The notes under the pieces are model-generated. The model was given only the letters and a program-made list of their open reading frames with translations, was not told the DNA's origin and made no database searches. A stretch of DNA of 64,000 nt, taken from positions 250,501 to 314,500 of the forward strand of contig LSRY02000057.1 in NCBI GenBank assembly GCA_001643675.2, in the 5' to 3' direction. This DNA is from Monocercomonoides exilis. Lineage: Eukaryota > Preaxostyla > Oxymonadida > Polymastigidae. Every line of letters begins with the position of its first letter. Position 1 is the first letter of the stretch. Below are positions 59,440 to 64,000 of the stretch, in pieces. The position numbers and the translations under genes were made by a program.

Positions 59440-62400
59440 ATGCATATGTTCCTTTTTGCATATTTGATTCTTTGGAGGACACTTGAAGCACAAGATGTCT
59501 CTGGTGCTGCAACATTGGAAAACAAAGGTATTATTTGGCATTAACATTTTTTAATTAATTGTATTTATTTTGGTCAAGGAAACTTGAATGATGCACAATT
59601 TATCTCTAAGACATATGGTTATTATTTATCTAAGCAGGGAAATACATCAGGAGCTAAAAGATTGCAATCAGGAATATCTGCAGTTGTTAATACATTTTTG
59701 GCATTCCACAATTCTACAGTCTTACTCAAGAATTTGGCAATTGAACATTTATTTTCATCTTTCATGCATATTACAGATAAATCAACAATCACAATTGATT
59801 CCTGCATTTCCCACAAAAAATCTGAATCTCCTTTTCATTTGCAAAGTGGGTCAATCAGCATGGTTAATTTGAGTTTGATCCCTCAAAAGAATCTGAACCC
59901 TTCCAGTCTCATATTTTCATCTGATGATTCAAATATTGCTATTTTGAGAAATTCGATCATGATGGATCTGACTGTATCATCCTCAGACTATTTTCTGTTG
60001 TCCGGAAAGAGCAAAAATGAACAAATTAATAACTGTGCCTTCTGCAATATTTCTGTCAAACAAATAAAGAACAGTGATTATCACATTGACCATTCGTGTT
60101 TGTTGAGTTCAATGGAAAATAGTTTCATTTATTCGTGTGTGAATGCCTTTGAAGGAGGGATCTCAAGTGGATCTTATTCTTCACAGAAGTTTGTCTGCAG
60201 AAACACATCAACAAGCTTCGGGAAAAGAGAAGCGAATGATCTCCAAAGAAAAGAAAAATTGGACACAACTAGCAGCCAATCCTTTTCATTGTGTGAATGG
60301 GTTGATTGCACATCTCCACAAGGAGGTGCTCTTTATGTTCATGACAATGAAAATGCAATTCTCAGAGTTGAGAATTCATCATTCACAAGATGCAATGCTT
60401 CCTCAACAAGAGGTGGAGGAATATATGTATTGAAAATTGCAGAATGTATTGTTCAGCACACTTTATTTGTCCAATGCACAGCAGCAGCAACCGAGGGATA
60501 TGGGGGTGGAGGAATAATGATCGAAAACGGTTTTGTTCAACCTATGGTTGATAATTGTTTTTTTTATAACTGTTCGTCGGGCAATGACGGTGGAGCAATA
60601 AATCTTCGTCCGACAATTGCTCAAAGGCAAAAGCGCTGTATTATCAATTCATATTTTGATAGCTGCAGATGCAATTCTTCAGTTGATGGCACAGGTGGTG
60701 CTATCGAACATTGGAACGGTATTGATAAAGTTATCATTTCGAATTGTTTCTTTTGTCATTGCTATTCGATGTGTGGAGGTGGTGCTGTATCGGAACTGAT
60801 TAATGATGTTAACAATGGAATTTTATTTTATTTTTGCTTTTTCCACAATAACACATGTGTAAATGGTGGACATGATATTTCTCTGTACGATTCTACTGAG
60901 AGTAATATTGACTCAAGTTGCTATTCAACAAGGAATTCATCAAATAGAGTCAGCACAAATCATCATTTTATTGCTGATCAAAGCAGTTGGCTTAGAAACG
61001 ATTTTGGAAGAATCAGATTTGTTTCTTCGACTGAAACGCAATCAAATGCCAAAGATACATTTGCATGTGGATTGGATGAAAGTCACCCATGCAACTCCAT
61101 CAGCCATTGTTTGAGTCAACTTATTCCAGACTTTGTAACCGATATTGAGATAATAACAGGAACGATTACAGAGAGTAGGAGCGTGGACTGCAGTTCCAAC
61201 ACTCACGCAATATATGGCCAGAGTGATTTGAGTTCAACGATACAAACAGATTTTAAAGAAACAAGTTTATCTCTTTTTTCAGTCTCTACAGGCACATTGA
61301 CTGTCAGAGACTTTATTCTTGTGCACGACTCGGCACATGCAAATAATCGTGCATCAAGTTTATTTGAGATTACTGGAACGGGAGAGATGCATATCAGCAG
61401 GATGAACATTTCTGCTGGAAGTGGAGAATCATCAGAAACAGCATTTTCGACAGAACTGATAAATGTTCAGAGTGGTATGTTGCAGATGGAAAATGTGAAC
61501 TGGGCAAAGACTATCTCCACAACTTCGTTGTTTTCGCTTTCTTCAACAAATGAAATATCATTGACACTTTCCGAATGCACCTTTAGTGGAATAGAAAGAA
61601 CAACAAGCGGAGCATCTGTGATGTCGTTTTCGAATGTCAAAGCCAACATTGATCTGAATTTGAGCACTTTTGAAGGATGTGGAAGCACATTATCAGAAAA
61701 TGGAGGATCAATGAAGCTATGTGTTGGGAATGAGAATGAAGTGAAAGTGAAAGGTGGTGATTTTGATGAATGCTATTGTTCAGCTTCCAATGGTCTTGGA
61801 GGAGGAATCCTTCTTCAATTGATGAATGAAAATCCAAATTTCCTGATTTCTTCTTCATTCGGATCAAACACAGCCAAATGGGGAAGAGATATTTTTGTCA
61901 TTTCACTAAATCTGGAAGTGACTGCAACTTCAAGAAAAATCACATGCGTGACAGCCTCTTTGGATTCCGTTGACAGAGCGAGGGGATATGACAATGGAAA
62001 CAACAGTGTGGCCATTCCTCTGTGCATTTATCTCCTTCCCACCCCAGAAGAAATCTTTGTGAGCAATATTGAGGTATCCAATCATTCGCACTGTGGAATT
62101 GTCCAATTCCCTTGTTTAACAATGAAACATTCACTCACAAGACAAACAGGAACAAAGAAAATTATTGTGAATGGAATGATTTTGATGAGCGATGAATTGG
62201 ACTTTACTGATCAAAAGCATGAAATCCGAGGAAATGATGAGCAGAGTGGTTGGACAGTCTCTGAAACAAGTGAAACATCCAATTTATCGATGATAACAGC
62301 AAATGTTGAAACATTCTTGTCAAAGCTCATCGTCTCTATTCCTCCGTCTCTTTCACATTCAACTTTTATTTCTTCATCTTCACAACTGACTTTGTCTCAT

Positions 62401-64000
62401 TGCTCTATTTCTCTTCAAAATTCTTTATTTGAATTGACATTTCTGTTCTTATCTGTTGAATCAGGGATCTTAAATGTTGATTCGTTCACTGCTTCATCAA
62501 TCACTTTGAGTGGAAATCCATTGATCTCTTTGTGTGGAAGCAGCATAAATTCGGAGTTGATGAACACTCTGTGGTTGAACATGATGAATTGCACTTTCAC
62601 AGAAATTGAAAGAGCAGAAGGAAGTGGAGGCTGCGTGAGCATTGACAACAGCGATGATGAAAATTCAAATGGTGAAATAAATATTGAAGAATGTGTATTT
62701 GATGGATGCTCTGTGTTGGAAGATGAAAGCAGAGGAGGCGCAATCAACGCCCTGTTGAAAGGGAATACTCAATTGAACATTATTTCATGCACATTCACAG
62801 AATGCACAGCACCAACTGGAGAAGAAGACAAGACAGGCTTTGGGGGAGGAATGACACTGAAGTTGATTGATGATCATTCTTCATTTGTGATCTCATCCCC
62901 TGTTTTTGAGGCGGACAAGCCAAATGTTGCGAAATATGGAAATGACCTGTTTGTCGAATCATCCAACTTGACAAAGAGCATATCAAACACTTCACTTCCA
63001 TTTGTATCTGGGTATCTGGATGGTATTTCGTTAGATTCGATGAGAGGGTTTGATGGAGACGACACAACAAGTGCTATTCCATTGGTCTATTTCTGGAGAG
63101 CATTTGGTTCAGAGATATTTATCAGAGATGATGGAAAAGATGTTTGCACTTGCGGGTTCTCAGATTATCCTTGTTTATCAATTGATTATTCATTGGATCG
63201 ATTGCCTGAGGGAAATGAAAAGAATATTAACATCATTGGAAAAGCGATTCTTCAGAACTGTGTTGATCTTGGTGGAATTTCAATAAAACCAGATGATAAC
63301 AATAAGTGTGTTTTGGAATGTCACTCTTCGCTCGAAGGAGCAGAGGATGCAGCAATGAAGATTTCTGGAATTACCGATTTCGAGCTGATTGACTTTATTG
63401 TTCCATCATCATTTACAGGTGGAGTCAGTTATTTGATGTATGTTGGATCAAGTGAAGGATTGTTGACACTGAAAGACTGCTTATTCACAAAAAATGAAGA
63501 AAGCAGAGGAAAAATTACAAATTTTGGGCTGATCAAAGTAGATGGGGGCACAGTTGTATTGGAATTTGTATCAATGCAATCACTCTGCTTTTCAAAAGAT
63601 ATTATTTCTGTGCTATCAACTTCGAGTTTGAACATGAAAAATCTAACGATGAAGAATATTCAGCTTGAAGGAGCAAGCGGATTGAGCATTTCAAAGAGTT
63701 CAAGAAGAGAGAGAAATGAAGAGGAACAAGATGTTGTTATTGAGTGGAGTTCATTCGAAGAAGTCACCCAGAATGCGACTGATGATATTCCAGTCATTCG
63801 AAATGTGAATAATGATGAGCCATTGAAAATGGTAATACGAAACACAACGATGAAGAAGTGTGGTGGAACGAGGTGTGGAAAGGGAGGAGGGATGTTTTCT
63901 GTGTTGAATGAGGGAGGATGTTTTGACTGCTCATTTTGCACGATTTCCGAGTGCTTCTGCTCAACCACAGGAAGAGGTGGGTGGCTGTTTCTGGAATGCA
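59440..64000 (+). CDS. Secreted beta-helix-like surface protein, 5' 1,503 codons (runs off window)
   Basis: Exon 1 (59440-59527) encodes a signal peptide (MHMFLFAYLILWRTLEAQ). A 51-nt intron (59528-59578, GTATTA…GTCAAG) follows, and exon 2 stays open from 59579 to the window end. The protein is built of short beta-strand/turn repeats rich in Cys, Asn and Gly (SSFTRCNASSTRGGGIYV, CTAAATEGYGGGGIM), as in right-handed beta-helix folds. Longer modules end with a GxDxFV motif (WGRDIFV, YGNDLFV), then AIPLCIYL or AIPLVYFW, then a Cys signature (CGLDESHPCNSIS at 61069, CGIVQFPCLTM near 62090, CGFSDYPCLSID near 63150). By comparison with the paralogue at 25.3-32.9 kb, a membrane helix and pseudokinase probably follow beyond the window. 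It is likely exposed at the cell surface; ligand unknown. It is the only uninterrupted family member here. Confidence 0.85.

Noticed and set aside
1-64000. CRISPR arrays, operons, ribosome binding sites, rRNA genes
   Set aside because: None seen; spliceosomal introns and gene content indicate a eukaryotic nuclear sequence.

Overview
The window comes from an AT-rich nuclear genome of a protist with spliceosomal introns. Ten GT-AG introns of about 50-141 nt can be placed by reading-frame and motif continuity in eIF4A-like, Rad23-like and phosphatase genes, a transposase and a surface-protein gene. Large secreted, Cys/Gly-rich, beta-helix-like proteins ending in a membrane helix and a degenerate kinase-like domain, plus pogo and Polinton-like elements, suggest a metamonad, most likely an oxymonad-type flagellate (Monocercomonoides/Blattamonas relatives). 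This placement is an inference. Host genes use the standard code: a 4,684-codon gene and a 1,503-codon partial gene have no in-frame stop and end, where seen, in TAA or TGA.

Layout. 1-6.6 kb: a MITE, a decayed beta-helix paralogue (about 0.96-2.39 kb) interrupted by a second MITE, then low-complexity AT-rich DNA. 6.6-14.06 kb: a pogo-type transposon that has itself been invaded by a 240-bp MITE and by a 5.2-kb element with 1.2-kb terminal inverted repeats and an apparent 6-bp target duplication. The 5.2-kb element carries a broken primase-polymerase/SF3 helicase gene. 15.3-20.1 kb: a trinucleotide microsatellite and a decayed minus-strand gene. 20.7-22.1 kb: an eIF4A-like DEAD-box gene with three altered motifs. 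22.68-24.88 kb: a second pogo-type element of a different lineage. 25.3-32.9 kb: a nearly full-length beta-helix/pseudokinase receptor gene carrying six to seven in-frame stops and two frame breaks. 33-36.6 kb: AT-rich DNA with three MITE families nested in each other.

36.66-51.05 kb: one minus-strand gene of four exons encoding a 4,684-residue protein with a PPP phosphatase domain near its C-terminus, split by a roughly 500-residue insert. 51.4-54.6 kb: a Rad23-like gene (minus) and an RNF216/TRIAD3-type RBR ubiquitin ligase gene (plus), diverging from a 219-bp intergenic region, so a ubiquitin receptor and a ubiquitin ligase share a promoter region. 54.6-59.4 kb: AT-rich spacer with MITE remnants and one short beta-helix relic. 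59.44-64 kb: an intact beta-helix surface gene with signal peptide and 51-nt intron, running off the window.

Two themes stand out: a same-strand family of surface-receptor genes with one open member and at least three decayed relatives, and layered mobile elements whose insertion order can be read directly from the sequence.
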